Below are positions 33,721 to 42,633 of a stretch of DNA of 64,000 nucleotides, piece by piece (position 1 is the first letter of the stretch; every line of letters starts with the position of its first letter). The notes beneath the pieces are model-generated. The model was not told the origin of the DNA, did no database searches, and worked only from the letters and a program-made list of their open reading frames with translations. The translations under genes and the position numbers were made by a program. Source of the stretch: JAKFEW01 sp036675505 (lineage in GTDB: Bacteria; Cyanobacteriota; Sericytochromatia; S15B-MN24; JAQBPE01); NCBI GenBank assembly GCA_036675505.1, contig JAKFEW010000160.1:177273-241272 (forward strand), read 5' to 3'.

Positions 33721-35703
33721 ATGCGCCGCGAAATCGCCCAGCAAAAGGCCACCATGAAGAAGATCGCCGCGCCGGCCGCGCAGGCGTTCCTCGAGGCACA
33801 GGCCAGGGCCGAGTCCGAGGAGAGCGACCAGGGCAAGGACGTCGTCCAGCGCCAGCAACTGGCGGACAAGCTCGCGAAGGCCGACGACACCGGCTACGCC
33901 TGGGACGCGCCTGCCGAGCCCATGGGCGGCCCCATACCGCCTTCTGCGCCCGCCCCGATGGCACCCGGCGGCGCGCCGCCGCCCAGCCTGGCCGAGGCGC
34001 CGTCGCCCCTGATCGCGGGTGGCCTGGCGCCCCCGCAGGAATACGCGGCGTTCGAGCGAAGCGCCAGCTTTTCAGGGGCCCCGCCCCCCGCCACCCGCGC
34101 CCGTGCCGCCGCCGCCCCGAGGAAAGCCAAGATGTCGCTCCCCGCTTACGAGAAAACCAGCGAAGAGCTCCAGCTCGAGTCCACCGGCGCCAAGGTGGTG
34201 GAGACCGGCTTCTGGATCTGGCGCAACGTGATCGTGCCGCCCAACATGTATGTCGTGCAGACGCGCCGCGGCCGCGCCGAGCCGGTGACGATCGGGATGG
34301 GCAAGAGCTTCCGCTACAACCCGCTCGTCGACAGCTACCTGGTCGTGCCCGCGGCGATGCAGACGATCGGCATCTTCGCCCGCTGCATCAGCGCCGAGAA
34401 GCAGGGCATCAACGTGCTCGCCTACGTCCAGTGGCTGATCTCGGACTTCTCGCTGGCCTACAAGCGGCTCGACTTCTCGAACATCAACGATCCGATGGGC
34501 ATCGTGAACGCCCAGCTCAAGGAGCAGGCCGAGGCGGCAATCAAGGATACGGTCGCGACGATGTCCGTCGAGCAGGTGCTCAAGGACAAGGCGCCGATCA
34601 TCCAGGAGCTGACCGAGCGCATGAAGAGCGTGGCCGAGGGCCGCGACGGCGACGGCCTGGGCCTCAAGATCGTGACGGTGCAGATCAAAGAGGCGATGGT
34701 CGCCTCGACCACGCTGTGGGACAACCTGCAGGCGCCCTTCCGCCACGAGAAGGCCCGATTGGCCAGGCTCTCCGAGATCGCGACGGAGTCCGAGATCCAG
34801 CAGAAGAGCCGCGAGGCCGCGGTCGAGCGCGAGGCGGCGGACGCCAAGGCGGCGTCGGAGATCGCCAAGCTGCGCGCCCAGGTCGAGCTCGACGATCGCC
34901 AGGCGACGCTGGCCTCCCAGACCCGGCAACAAGAGCTCGCGCAGAAGGCCGAGCAGGACCAGCAGCGCTACCGCCAGGAGACCGACCTCCAGCGCATCGC
35001 GATCGAGCAGCGGCTCGAGGCCGAGCGCCAGAAGACCGAGCTCATCCGGCTCCAGGCCGAGCACGAGCGCGCGGCCGAAGAGGCCCGGCTCGCCGCCGAC
35101 GAGGAGATCGCGCGCCTGCGGGCCGAGCTCTGGCGGCAGGCCGAGGAGGCACGCATCGCGGCCGAGAACCAGACCCAGGCGATCGCCCAGCAAGAGGGCC
35201 TCGCGATCGCCCGCACCGCCTCGCAGCTCGCCGAGCTCGAGGCCACCGAGCGTCTCGTGACGGCGCGCCGCGAGGCCGAGGCCGTGGACCTGCGGGCGCG
35301 CATGGCGCTCGACCGCGAGCGGCACGCCAACAAGCTCGAGGCCGAGCGCCTGGCCGAGGAGCAGCGCCTCGGGCTCGCCGTGGCGTCCAACCGGGCCGAG
35401 CTCGACCGGCTGCGCACGGCCGCCGAGATCGACAGGCACCGCCAGGAGACCGCCAACGCCAAGACGCCGTCCGCGATCCAGGGCGAGCTGGTCAAGGTGC
35501 TGCCGGAGATCGCGCAGCACATGCCGGACATCCAGGAGTACCGCTACGTGGGCGTCTCGGACGGCAACGGCGGCGGCGGCGCGTTCGCAGCCCTGCCCGA
35601 GTTCATGGCCAAGGCGATGGGCGTGGCAAGCGCGTTCGGCTGGAAGCTGCCGGCCGGCGGGGCCACGCCGCCGGCCGCGCCCGACGACGGCGCAGCGAGC
35701 TGA
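33721..35703 (+). CDS. SPFH/flotillin-like protein with long coiled coil
   Basis: The 660-residue protein has a Pro/Ala-rich N-terminal 130 residues and then an SPFH (band 7) domain (about 150-340), containing TGFWIWRNVIVPPNMYVVQ and KDKAPIIQELTERMKS. A charged coiled coil rich in Glu/Ala/Arg follows (about 345-580), and a Gly-rich end. Flotillins scaffold membrane microdomains. No membrane hairpin is obvious, so it may associate peripherally. CAGGAG precedes the ATG at 33721. The SDR gene follows 11 bases later. Confidence 0.82.
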   Translation: MRREIAQQKATMKKIAAPAAQAFLEAQARAESEESDQGKDVVQRQQLADKLAKADDTGYAWDAPAEPMGGPIPPSAPAPMAPGGAPPPSLAEAPSPLIAGGLAPPQEYAAFERSASFSGAPPPATRARAAAAPRKAKMSLPAYEKTSEELQLESTGAKVVETGFWIWRNVIVPPNMYVVQTRRGRAEPVTIGMGKSFRYNPLVDSYLVVPAAMQTIGIFARCISAEKQGINVLAYVQWLISDFSLAYKRLDFSNINDPMGIVNAQLKEQAEAAIKDTVATMSVEQVLKDKAPIIQELTERMKSVAEGRDGDGLGLKIVTVQIKEAMVASTTLWDNLQAPFRHEKARLARLSEIATESEIQQKSREAAVEREAADAKAASEIAKLRAQVELDDRQATLASQTRQQELAQKAEQDQQRYRQETDLQRIAIEQRLEAERQKTELIRLQAEHERAAEEARLAADEEIARLRAELWRQAEEARIAAENQTQAIAQQEGLAIARTASQLAELEATERLVTARREAEAVDLRARMALDRERHANKLEAERLAEEQRLGLAVASNRAELDRLRTAAEIDRHRQETANAKTPSAIQGELVKVLPEIAQHMPDIQEYRYVGVSDGNGGGGAFAALPEFMAKAMGVASAFGWKLPAGGATPPAAPDDGAAS

Positions 35704-35714
35704 CGCGGCCCGCC

Positions 35715-36539
35715 ATGCCGTTCCGCGACCAGGTATGGCTCGTCACGGGGGCGTCGTCCGGCATCGGCCGGGCGATCGCCGCCCTGCTCGTGCGGCGCGG
35801 CGCGAAGGTCGGGCTGATGGCCCGGCGCGCCGACGTGCTCGAGGCGCTGCGCGCCACGTGGGGCCAGCCCGACCGCGTGGTGGTCGTCGCGGGCGACGTC
35901 TCGGACCGCGAGGCCTGCGAGCGCGCCGTCACGACGACGCTGGCCGCGTTCGGCCGCCTCGACGGCGTGGTCCACAGCGCGGGCGTCTCGATGCGCGCGC
36001 GCGTCGCCGACGCGAAGCCCGAGGTGTTTCGCCAGCTGATGGCCGTGAACTACTTCTCGACGGTCGACCTCGCCCAGGCCGCCCTGCCCGCGCTGCGCGC
36101 CTCGCGCGGCCACTTCGTCGTGATCTCGAGCGTGGTCGGCAAGTTCGCGCCGCCCTGGCGCAGCGGCTACGCGGCGAGCAAGCACGCCGTGCAGGGCTTC
36201 CTCGACGCGCTGCGGGTCGAGACGGCCGACGAGGGCATCCACGTGATGGCGGTCTGCCCCGGCTTCGTCGTCACGGAGATCTCCCGCAACGCGATCGCCG
36301 CCGACGGCGGCGCCCACGGCCAGATGGACGCCGACACGGCCCGCGGCCTCGATCCCGACGACGTGGCCCGCGACGTGCTCGAAGGCGTCCGCAGGCGGTC
36401 CCGCGAAATCGCCCCCGCCGGCCTGCGCGAGCGGCTCGCGCTCACGCTGGCGCGCTTCGCGCCCGGCCTGCTCGACCGGGTGCTGTTGAAGCGGCTGCGC
36501 GCGAACGCCGACGTCGCAGCGGCCGAGGAGAGGAAGTAA
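35715..36539 (+). CDS. Short-chain dehydrogenase/reductase
   Basis: The 274-residue protein is a classical SDR. The Rossmann motif TGASSGIG starts near residue 11. The NAG-type strand reads HSAGVS, the catalytic Ser is in VISSVVGKF, and YAASK gives Tyr and Lys of the YxxxK pair. The PGFV segment follows. Residues about 230-274 form an extra C-terminal helix pair as in membrane-associated SDRs. NADP preference is suggested by the basic MARRAD after beta 2. The substrate is unknown. Confidence 0.92.
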   Translation: MPFRDQVWLVTGASSGIGRAIAALLVRRGAKVGLMARRADVLEALRATWGQPDRVVVVAGDVSDREACERAVTTTLAAFGRLDGVVHSAGVSMRARVADAKPEVFRQLMAVNYFSTVDLAQAALPALRASRGHFVVISSVVGKFAPPWRSGYAASKHAVQGFLDALRVETADEGIHVMAVCPGFVVTEISRNAIAADGGAHGQMDADTARGLDPDDVARDVLEGVRRRSREIAPAGLRERLALTLARFAPGLLDRVLLKRLRANADVAAAEERK

Positions 36540-36542
36540 GCG

Positions 36543-36821
36543 ATGGGACGCACGCTGGCCGCGCTCTGGATCATTTTGGTCGAGCTGTGGCCGCTGCTCG
36601 TGCTCGCCGCGGTGGTGAGCGTGGTGCTGTGGCGCCAGGCGCAGCCGGCGTTGCGGGCGCGGGCCGCCTGGGAGGGCGAGCGCCGGGCGCTCGAGGCCGA
36701 GCTCGAGCGGGCCTCGCACGCGACGGGCGGGATCGACGGGCTGGTGGAGGTGCAGGGGCGCCTGGCGGCGCATGACGTGCTCAAGCCCACGCTCCCGCGT
36801 TGGCTGTTCTGGAAGCGCTAG
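36543..36821 (+). CDS. Small membrane protein
   Basis: The 92-residue product has one N-terminal membrane helix (about 6-30, LAALWIILVELWPLLVLAAV), then a charged helix (about 36-60) and a short tail ending PRWLFWKR. It starts 3 bases after the SDR stop and is probably its operon partner. Its stop is one base from the convergent next gene. Family not recognised. Confidence 0.65.
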   Translation: MGRTLAALWIILVELWPLLVLAAVVSVVLWRQAQPALRARAAWEGERRALEAELERASHATGGIDGLVEVQGRLAAHDVLKPTLPRWLFWKR

Positions 36822-36822
36822 G

Positions 36823-37209
36823 TTAGCGGGCGCGGGGCATCACGACGGTCGCGTCGGCCGTGCGCAGCGTCAGCGTGTCGGCCTCGATGCTCGCCACCAC
36901 GGCGCCATCGAGCAGGTCGCCCGCCTGTACGAGGCGCAGCTTGCCCTCCTCGCGCACCGCCGCCACCGGCGGCGCGCCGGCGGTCACGTCGCCCGCCACC
37001 TTCGAGAGGAACGCGGCGCCGTGCTTGGGCAGCTGCGCGCGGGCCGCGGCGCGGCTTCGCGGCGCGAAGGCATGCACCCGGACCGCCTGCGCGGCCGCGG
37101 CGGCCGGCGCCGGCGCCGCGGCGTGCAGCGGCTCACCGAGCAGGGTGGCGCACACCATGACAAACACGAGGCCGAAGCCGGCTCCGATCCATGTGCCAAG
37201 CCAGTTCAT
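36823..37209 (-). CDS. Exported small protein with GspC/PilP-like C-terminal motif
   Basis: The 128-residue product has an N-terminal hydrophobic segment (about 7-30) that serves as signal peptide or anchor, then an Ala-rich linker. The last 45 residues read as three strands (REEGKLRLVQAGDLLDGAVV, ASIEADTLTLRTAD) like the homology region of secretion proteins GspC or PilP. A link to pili is only a possibility. No family assigned with confidence. Confidence 0.58.
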   Translation of the reverse strand: MNWLGTWIGAGFGLVFVMVCATLLGEPLHAAAPAPAAAAAQAVRVHAFAPRSRAAARAQLPKHGAAFLSKVAGDVTAGAPPVAAVREEGKLRLVQAGDLLDGAVVASIEADTLTLRTADATVVMPRAR

Positions 37210-37325
37210 GGGATCCCCCTTCGGCGTCCACCGGACGCTCGGCCGCCCGTGCGGCCCCGTCCCAGCGTACTGGCCGTGGGACGGCAGCGTCTGAGACGGC
37301 TATCACCTTACACCGGGCGCCGAAT

Positions 37326-37358
37326 CTTAAGGCAAGCTTAACGTCATTTAGACTCATG
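37326..37358 (+). promoter_or_regulatory. 11-bp spaced CTTAA repeats before the PHP lipoprotein gene
   Basis: CTTAAGGCAAG (37326-37336) and CTTAACGTCAT (37337-37347) are direct repeats, with a degraded third copy after. CTTAAC is close to the cyanobacterial Pho-box unit. A TCATAAC that could be -10 starts 18 bases after the second copy. The gene begins at 37399. Confidence 0.4.
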
Positions 37359-37398
37359 ACGGCCTCATAACATCCGCAACCGCCTGAAAGGACCGCCC

Positions 37399-38640
37399 AT
37401 GCCCCGGTTGCGCGCCTCCATCGCTCTCCTGACCCTCGCCTCGCTGGCTGCCGCCGGCTGCGGCGTGCTCGGCCGCCCGGCCGCCGCGCCCTTGCCCGCG
37501 CTCGGCCTGCTCCAGACCGAAGGCGACGTCATGGCCGAGGCCGCCAAGGCGGCCTACAAGCCCTACTTCGGCATCACCCACACCCACGTCGCCGAGCACG
37601 GCGACGACGGCCAGGGCACGCTCGCGGAGGCTTACGCCTTCGCGCGCGACCGCGCGAACCTCGACTTCCTGGGCGTGTCCTCGCACTCGCACATGATCAA
37701 CGACCAGGGCTACGCGAAGATGAAAGAGGCCGCCAAGGTCCACACCGTCGACGGCAAGTTCGTCGCGATCCTCTCGCAGGAATGGAGCTCGATTTCGAAG
37801 GGTGGGCACATCAACATCTTCGAAGCCAACGAGCGCTGCCCGGTCGGCAATGGCGCCTGGGGCGACTTCTACGACCGCTGGTTGCCCAACCACCCTGAGG
37901 TTGGCTGGATCCAGTTCAACCACCCGCACCCGAGCAACCCGCTCGAGTTCGGCGGCCTCAAGTTCTCGCCGGTGGACCATGCGAAGGCTTCGGTGGTCGC
38001 GAACGACAAGGTCGCGGCGATGGCGCTGCTGAACGGCCCCGGCAAGTACGAGCGGCCCGACATGAAGGGCGAGCCCGACGAGTGGGATCGCGGCCGCAAC
38101 CGCCTCAACTACGAGATCGAGTACATGGAGTTCCTGAACCGCGGCTGGCGCATCGGCGCCGTCGGCGACCAGGACAACCACGTGAAGAACTGGGGCCTCG
38201 CGGTGCCGACCCGCACCGGCGTGTGGGCCAAGAACCTCTCGCGCGAGGGCCTGATGGACGCCTTCCGCAACCGCCGTACCTACGCGGCGTTCGACACCAA
38301 CGTGCGCTTCTGGTTCTCGATCAACGGCCGCGACATGGGCGACGAGATCCCCGGCGGCAAGGAGCTCGCCGTGCGCGTGGCCGCCTCGGACCCGGACAGC
38401 GCGATCCAGCGCGTCGAGCTGTACGGCGACGTCGACGGCGTGGGCGGCCAGCCCGCCAAGCTGCTCGGCAAGCAGGCCATCGGCAAGAAGACCGCGCTCT
38501 GGAAGGTCACGCTGCCGGCGACGACCGGGGATTCGTACTACTTCGCGAAGCTGGTCTACGACGACCAGAAGGCCTGGGCCTGGTCGAGCCCGATCTGGGT
38601 GACCGGCGGGGCCGCCAAGCAGCGCGCCCGCCGCGACTGA
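37399..38640 (+). CDS. PHP-domain (CehA/McbA-type) metallohydrolase lipoprotein
   Basis: The 413-residue product has lipobox AAGC and a PHP-type metal-dependent phosphoesterase fold. Metal motifs are FGITHTHVAEHGDDG, LGVSSHSHMIND, ILSQEWSS, FNHPHPSNP and GAVGDQDNH. A beta-sandwich domain (about 320-400) closes the protein, with RVAASDPDSAIQRVELYGD. CehA-like enzymes cleave phosphate or carbamate esters. GAAAGGACC precedes the ATG. The Pho-like repeats at 37326-37347 would suit a phosphoesterase, but regulation is inferred. Confidence 0.88.
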   Translation: MPRLRASIALLTLASLAAAGCGVLGRPAAAPLPALGLLQTEGDVMAEAAKAAYKPYFGITHTHVAEHGDDGQGTLAEAYAFARDRANLDFLGVSSHSHMINDQGYAKMKEAAKVHTVDGKFVAILSQEWSSISKGGHINIFEANERCPVGNGAWGDFYDRWLPNHPEVGWIQFNHPHPSNPLEFGGLKFSPVDHAKASVVANDKVAAMALLNGPGKYERPDMKGEPDEWDRGRNRLNYEIEYMEFLNRGWRIGAVGDQDNHVKNWGLAVPTRTGVWAKNLSREGLMDAFRNRRTYAAFDTNVRFWFSINGRDMGDEIPGGKELAVRVAASDPDSAIQRVELYGDVDGVGGQPAKLLGKQAIGKKTALWKVTLPATTGDSYYFAKLVYDDQKAWAWSSPIWVTGGAAKQRARRD

Positions 38641-38648
38641 AGCCGAAA

Positions 38649-38675
38649 GGCGCCCCTACCGCAGGCAGGGGCGCC
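38649..38675 (-). terminator. Hairpin terminator between convergent genes
   Basis: A 9-bp perfect stem (38649-38657 with 38667-38675) closes a nine-base loop, and on the minus strand it is followed by TTTCGG. It sits 11 bases beyond the stop of the third propeller gene and 9 bases beyond that of the PHP gene. Confidence 0.6.
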
Positions 38676-38686
38676 CGATCGCGACT

Positions 38687-40207
38687 CTACTTGTATTCCG
38701 CGCGGTAGATGCCCGCCTTCGGCGAGGTGTGGGTGTAGTAGAAGCTGTTGCCGTCCGGCATCAGCACGAGGCCCTCGTCGCCGATGAAGTTGCCGTTGAT
38801 GCTCGTGTGGGCGATGACCTTCGCGCCGACGTCCGGGATGATCGCGTACAGGTCCGAGGCGACGGCGTCGCCCGCGATGTAGCTCGTCGCGAAGAGGATA
38901 TCGCCGGCCGCATCGACGTCGATCGCGCTCGGGCCCGGGACTCCCGTCAGCAGGGTCGTGACGTCGCCGCCGGACGAGACCTTGCGGATCGCGCCGCTGT
39001 CGCTCGATTCGGTGAAGATCAGGTTGCCCTGGCCGTCGATGCAGATGCCCTCGGGGAGAATCAACGACGCGGCGCTCCCGCGCCCATCCAGGCGGTTCGC
39101 ACGACCATTGCCGGCGAGCGTCGTCCAGACGCCGTCGGGGGTGCGCTTGCGGATCGCGTGGTTGCGCTTGTCGGCGACGTACAGGTTGCCGGTCGAGTCA
39201 TAGACGAGGCCCCACGGCTCGTTGAACTTCGAGGCCTGGAAGTCGCCGTCCGCGAAGCCCGCCTCCGCGGAGTCGCCCCCGATGGTCGAGACCGTCTTGT
39301 TCGTGAAGTCGAGCAACCGGATCGCATGGTTCCCGGTGTCGGCGACGGCCACATGGCTGCCGTCCGGCGCGAGGGCGATGCCATGCGGCCGTTTGAAGCG
39401 CGCCTCCGCGAAGGTGCCGTCCTGGGCCCCGTAGCCGCCCGTGAACGAGCCCACGTAGCCGCCTTCGTCGTCATAGAAGTACCGGACCTCGTCTTTGTCG
39501 GTGAAGAGGAACATCTTGCCGCTCCCCGCCCAGCACAGGCCACCAGGCGCCACGACGGCGTTGTTGCCGCGCTTCCCGTCGAACGTGTCGACCCGGCCGT
39601 ACAGCAGCATCTCGGTCGGCCAGTCGTAGCCGCTGCCGGCGACGAGCGACGAGATCAGGGTCTTGATCGGCGCAGGCGTCGGCGGCGGCGGGGGCGGCGG
39701 GACGATCGTGGCCACGGGCCGCGGCGTTTCGGCGGGCGGCACCACGGCCGAGGGCGCGGTCTGCGGAATGAAATCGCCCCCCTGGCCGGGCGGGGGCGTC
39801 GGCACCGGCGTGCGCGCCGCCTTGGGCCTCGTGGGCCGGCGCCTGCGCGTCGCCCCCTCGGAAATCCCGCCGGCGCCGGCGGCCGGAAGCTCCGTGACCT
39901 CCTCGCCGGTCAGCTCGGCCAGGCCTTCGGCGCTGACGCCCGAGTTCAGGCCTTCGAGGGCGGCCGTCTGCGATTTGACCTTGGCGGCGTCAGCCTCACC
40001 GGCCAGGAGCGCGTCCACGCTCGACTCGCTGATGCTGCCCTTCGCGTTGAGGCTGGCGACGCCGCCGGCCCCGCCCGCGCCCGCGGGACCGCCGGGGCCG
40101 CCCGGCACCGCGTTCGGACCCGTGAGCGGGCCGTCAGGCACGATCACGCAGGCGCTGAGGCCGGCCAGCGCGGACATCAAGCCGAGGGAAAAAAGGCGCT
40201 TCTTCAT
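38687..40207 (-). CDS. NHL-repeat beta-propeller lipoprotein C
   Basis: The 506-residue product has lipobox LSAC, a Gly/Ala-rich segment and Pro-rich linker (about 20-185), then NHL blades to the C-terminus with motifs FKRPHGIALAPDGSHVAVAD, LYVADKRNHAIRK and TLAGNGRANRLDG. Unlike propellers A and B it lacks the regulatory-like beta sandwich and the NNS segment, so it is a more distant relative. It ends GIYRAEYK. Probably a surface or periplasmic binding protein. Confidence 0.82.
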   Translation of the reverse strand: MKKRLFSLGLMSALAGLSACVIVPDGPLTGPNAVPGGPGGPAGAGGAGGVASLNAKGSISESSVDALLAGEADAAKVKSQTAALEGLNSGVSAEGLAELTGEEVTELPAAGAGGISEGATRRRRPTRPKAARTPVPTPPPGQGGDFIPQTAPSAVVPPAETPRPVATIVPPPPPPPTPAPIKTLISSLVAGSGYDWPTEMLLYGRVDTFDGKRGNNAVVAPGGLCWAGSGKMFLFTDKDEVRYFYDDEGGYVGSFTGGYGAQDGTFAEARFKRPHGIALAPDGSHVAVADTGNHAIRLLDFTNKTVSTIGGDSAEAGFADGDFQASKFNEPWGLVYDSTGNLYVADKRNHAIRKRTPDGVWTTLAGNGRANRLDGRGSAASLILPEGICIDGQGNLIFTESSDSGAIRKVSSGGDVTTLLTGVPGPSAIDVDAAGDILFATSYIAGDAVASDLYAIIPDVGAKVIAHTSINGNFIGDEGLVLMPDGNSFYYTHTSPKAGIYRAEYK

Positions 40208-40293
40208 GCAAGGCTCCTGGGTGGCGACGGCGCGGCAGGCGCCTGAGAGTGCGAGGCGAGAATTTCGACGAACGAGCGAGCAAGCTGGTTCCG

Positions 40294-41322
40294 TTAGCCC
40301 GCCGAAAGGTCAGGCCGTCTCGATGTACCCGGCCAGGCCGGGTTGGCCAGCACCGCGCGCCCCACCGCCAGGAAATCCACAGCGCCGAGCGCCTCGCGGG
40401 CGTAGTCCAGCGACACGACCCCGCCCACGCCGATCACCGGCAGGCCGCTCGCGCGCCTGAGCGCCGCCGCGTCGGCGACCAGGTAGCCCTCGCCGCGCTG
40501 GCCGTGCTGGCGCCGCCAGCCGCCCAGCCCGCTCGAGACGTCGAGCACGTCGACGCCGCGCGCGGCGGCCTCGCGGGCGAGCCAGGCGGTGTCGGCGAGC
40601 GTCAGCCCGCCCGGCAGCCGGTCCTGGCCCGGGAAGCGCAGCGAGAGGATGGTCGTGGGGCGCAGCACCGCGCGCAGGCGCACGATCAGGTCGAGCAGCA
40701 GGCGTGCGCGGGCGGCCAGCGAGCCGCCGTGCGCGTCCTCGCGCACGTTGGTGATCGGCGAGAGCCATTGGTTGAAGAAGTAGCCGTGCGCCGCGTGGAT
40801 CTCGATCGCCACGAACCCCGCCGCCTCCGCGCGCACGGCGGCCGCGACGAAGGCCTCCGTGAGCTCGGCGAGCTCCACGTCCGTCATGGCCGCGGGCGCC
40901 GGCAGGTCGCCGCCGTGCGCCGGGATCGGCCGCGCGCTCGCGCCGAGCGGCGTCCGCCCGATCAGCGCGGCTTCCGTCTTGCCGCCCGCGTGGGTGAGCT
41001 GGATGCCGGGCAGCGCGCCAGCGGCACGGATCGTGGCCGCGAGCGCGGCGAGGCCCGCCGCATGCGCGGGGCCCGACGCACCGAGCTGGCGCGCCTCGGA
41101 CCTGCCCCAGGGATGGACGTGGCTGTACTCGACGAACGCCAGGCCGTGGCGCTCGCCGACGATCCGCCGGTAGTGCGCGAGCGTCTCGGCGGTGACGCGG
41201 CCCTCGGCGTCGGCCGTGCCGGAGGCCATCGGCGGCAGCACCAGGCGCGAGCGCAGGCGGTGGGCGCCGAGCCGGCCGGGCGCGAACAGCGGGTGCAGGG
41301 CCGGGCGATCGAGCAGTTCCAT
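40294..41322 (-). CDS. Old yellow enzyme family FMN-dependent oxidoreductase
   Basis: The 342-residue TIM-barrel flavoprotein reduces activated C=C bonds with NAD(P)H. Motifs fit: LRSRLVLPPMASGTAD near the start, GIQLTHAGGK, the active-site pair IEIHAAHGYFFNQWLSP with the conserved His, DVLDVSSG and GVGGVVS in the FMN phosphate loop, ending near AVGRAVLANP. The ATG at 41322 is set by AGGAG and removes seven unlike residues. It lies 50 bases downstream of an ArsR-type regulator, probably its repressor. Confidence 0.93.
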   Translation of the reverse strand: MELLDRPALHPLFAPGRLGAHRLRSRLVLPPMASGTADAEGRVTAETLAHYRRIVGERHGLAFVEYSHVHPWGRSEARQLGASGPAHAAGLAALAATIRAAGALPGIQLTHAGGKTEAALIGRTPLGASARPIPAHGGDLPAPAAMTDVELAELTEAFVAAAVRAEAAGFVAIEIHAAHGYFFNQWLSPITNVREDAHGGSLAARARLLLDLIVRLRAVLRPTTILSLRFPGQDRLPGGLTLADTAWLAREAAARGVDVLDVSSGLGGWRRQHGQRGEGYLVADAAALRRASGLPVIGVGGVVSLDYAREALGAVDFLAVGRAVLANPAWPGTSRRPDLSAG

Positions 41323-41372
41323 GTTCCTGGTTCTCCTTATCAATATTTATGGATATGATCGGGCAAAAAAAA

Positions 41373-41699
41373 TCAGGGCGCGAGCCCGGCCAGCGCGACC
41401 GCGAGCGCCTGGAACGCCGCGGTCCGCGGGCGCACGTAGCGCCAGGGGCCGTGCTCGGTGGCCTCGAGCAGGCCGGCCTTGAGCAGCAAGCCCAGGTGGT
41501 GTGATGTCGTCGACTGCGGCAGGCCCGCGGCGGCGGCGAGGTCGTTGACGCACACGCCCACGACGCGCGGGTCGACGAGGTTGGTGGGGAAGCGCGCCGG
41601 CTCACCGAGCAGGCGCAGCAGCCGCACGCGGTCCGGGTGGCCGAGCACCTTGAGGGTGCGCGCCAGGTCGTCGTCGGCGGGTGGGGAAGCAGCGGTCAT
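41373..41699 (-). CDS. ArsR-family repressor
   Basis: The 108-residue protein is a winged helix-turn-helix of the ArsR/SmtB type (GHPDRVRLLRLLGEP, then VNDLAAAAGLPQSTTSHHL and LLEATEHGPWRYVRP). Only one Cys lies in the alpha-3 metal region (VVGVCVND), so metal sensing is uncertain; an organic or redox signal would suit the linked old yellow enzyme. The gene is directly upstream of that enzyme. A perfect operator-like repeat is just upstream at 41706-41725. Confidence 0.88.
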   Translation of the reverse strand: MTAASPPADDDLARTLKVLGHPDRVRLLRLLGEPARFPTNLVDPRVVGVCVNDLAAAAGLPQSTTSHHLGLLLKAGLLEATEHGPWRYVRPRTAAFQALAVALAGLAP

Positions 41700-41705
41700 A
41701 TCACC

Positions 41706-41725
41706 ACCATATCAAGAAATATGGT
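41706..41725. promoter_or_regulatory. ArsR operator, overlapping the end of the Sel1 gene
   Basis: ACCATAT and ATATGGT form a perfect 7-bp inverted repeat around CAAGAA, 7 bases before the arsR start. The Sel1-gene TGA (41712-41714) lies inside it. A weaker ATAT-N6-ATAT copy is at about 41343-41356 in the gap before the oxidoreductase gene. Confidence 0.6.
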
Positions 41726-42590
41726 TATACGCAACAGGACTTCCGGGCACGTCGCCCGGCGGGCCCTTCCGCGTGTCGGACGACTCGCCATGCTGCTTCT
41801 TCCACGCCGCGATGCGCTGGCGCGCGGCAGCCACCTGGGCAGGCGTGAGCTTGCTGCGCAGGAAGGCCGCGCCCTGCGCCGCGAGCGTATGGCGGCGCTC
41901 GGCGGCCAGCACGTACCACTTGTAGGCCTCGAGGGGCTGGGCGGCCACGCCCTGGCCTTCCTCGTGGATCACGCCGAGGTGGAACTGTGCCGCCGCCGAG
42001 CCGAGGTCCGCGGCGAGCCCATACCAGCGGATCGCGACCCCGTCGTCCGGCGGGTGGCCGTCGCCGCCCTGGAAGAGGTAGCCCAGCGCCAGCATCGCGC
42101 CGACGTCGCCCTGGCTGGCGGCGCGCTCGTACCAGCGGCGTGCCTCCGGCAGATCGCGCGGGCAGCCCTGGCCCACATGGTAGAAGTAGGCGACCAGCAC
42201 CTGGGCCTCGCGATCGCCCGCGAAAGCCGCCCGGCGCAGCCAGCCGAGCGCCATGCCCAAGTTTTTGGGCAGGCCGTCACCCCGGTAATACAGCGTGCCC
42301 ACCCGCTTCATGGCGCCCACGTGGCCAAGCGCGGCGGCCTTCTTCCAGTAACGCGCGGCCAGCGGCAGATCGGGCGGCCCCGGCCGCTCCGCCTCGAAGC
42401 GGCGCGCCAGCGCGAGCTGCGACTCCAGGTGGCCGGCCTCGGCGAGCATGCGGCGCATCGGCAGCGTGTCGCGCACGCCCCAGGCGGCGGCAACGCCGCC
42501 GAGCACGCAGACACAGGCGACGACGACCCAGGTGAGCCGGCGGATGGAGCGGACAAAGGAAAAAGCGGCCGTGAGCATTCGGGCAAGCAC
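41712..42590 (-). CDS. Membrane-anchored Sel1-repeat protein
   Basis: The 292-residue protein has an N-terminal membrane helix (about 20-42) and about five Sel1-like repeats (about 75-245), with signatures such as RRAAFAGDREAQVLVAYFY, ERAASQGDVGAMLALGYLF and GLAADLGSAAAQFHLGVIH. Such helical solenoids scaffold protein complexes, often in the envelope. The tail is charged and ends PVAYNHIS. The stop lies inside the arsR operator. Confidence 0.85.
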   Translation of the reverse strand: MLARMLTAAFSFVRSIRRLTWVVVACVCVLGGVAAAWGVRDTLPMRRMLAEAGHLESQLALARRFEAERPGPPDLPLAARYWKKAAALGHVGAMKRVGTLYYRGDGLPKNLGMALGWLRRAAFAGDREAQVLVAYFYHVGQGCPRDLPEARRWYERAASQGDVGAMLALGYLFQGGDGHPPDDGVAIRWYGLAADLGSAAAQFHLGVIHEEGQGVAAQPLEAYKWYVLAAERRHTLAAQGAAFLRSKLTPAQVAAARQRIAAWKKQHGESSDTRKGPPGDVPGSPVAYNHIS

Positions 42591-42633
42591 CGCCTACCCT
42601 ATACCCACGACCGCCCGGCTGAATGTCCGGTCG

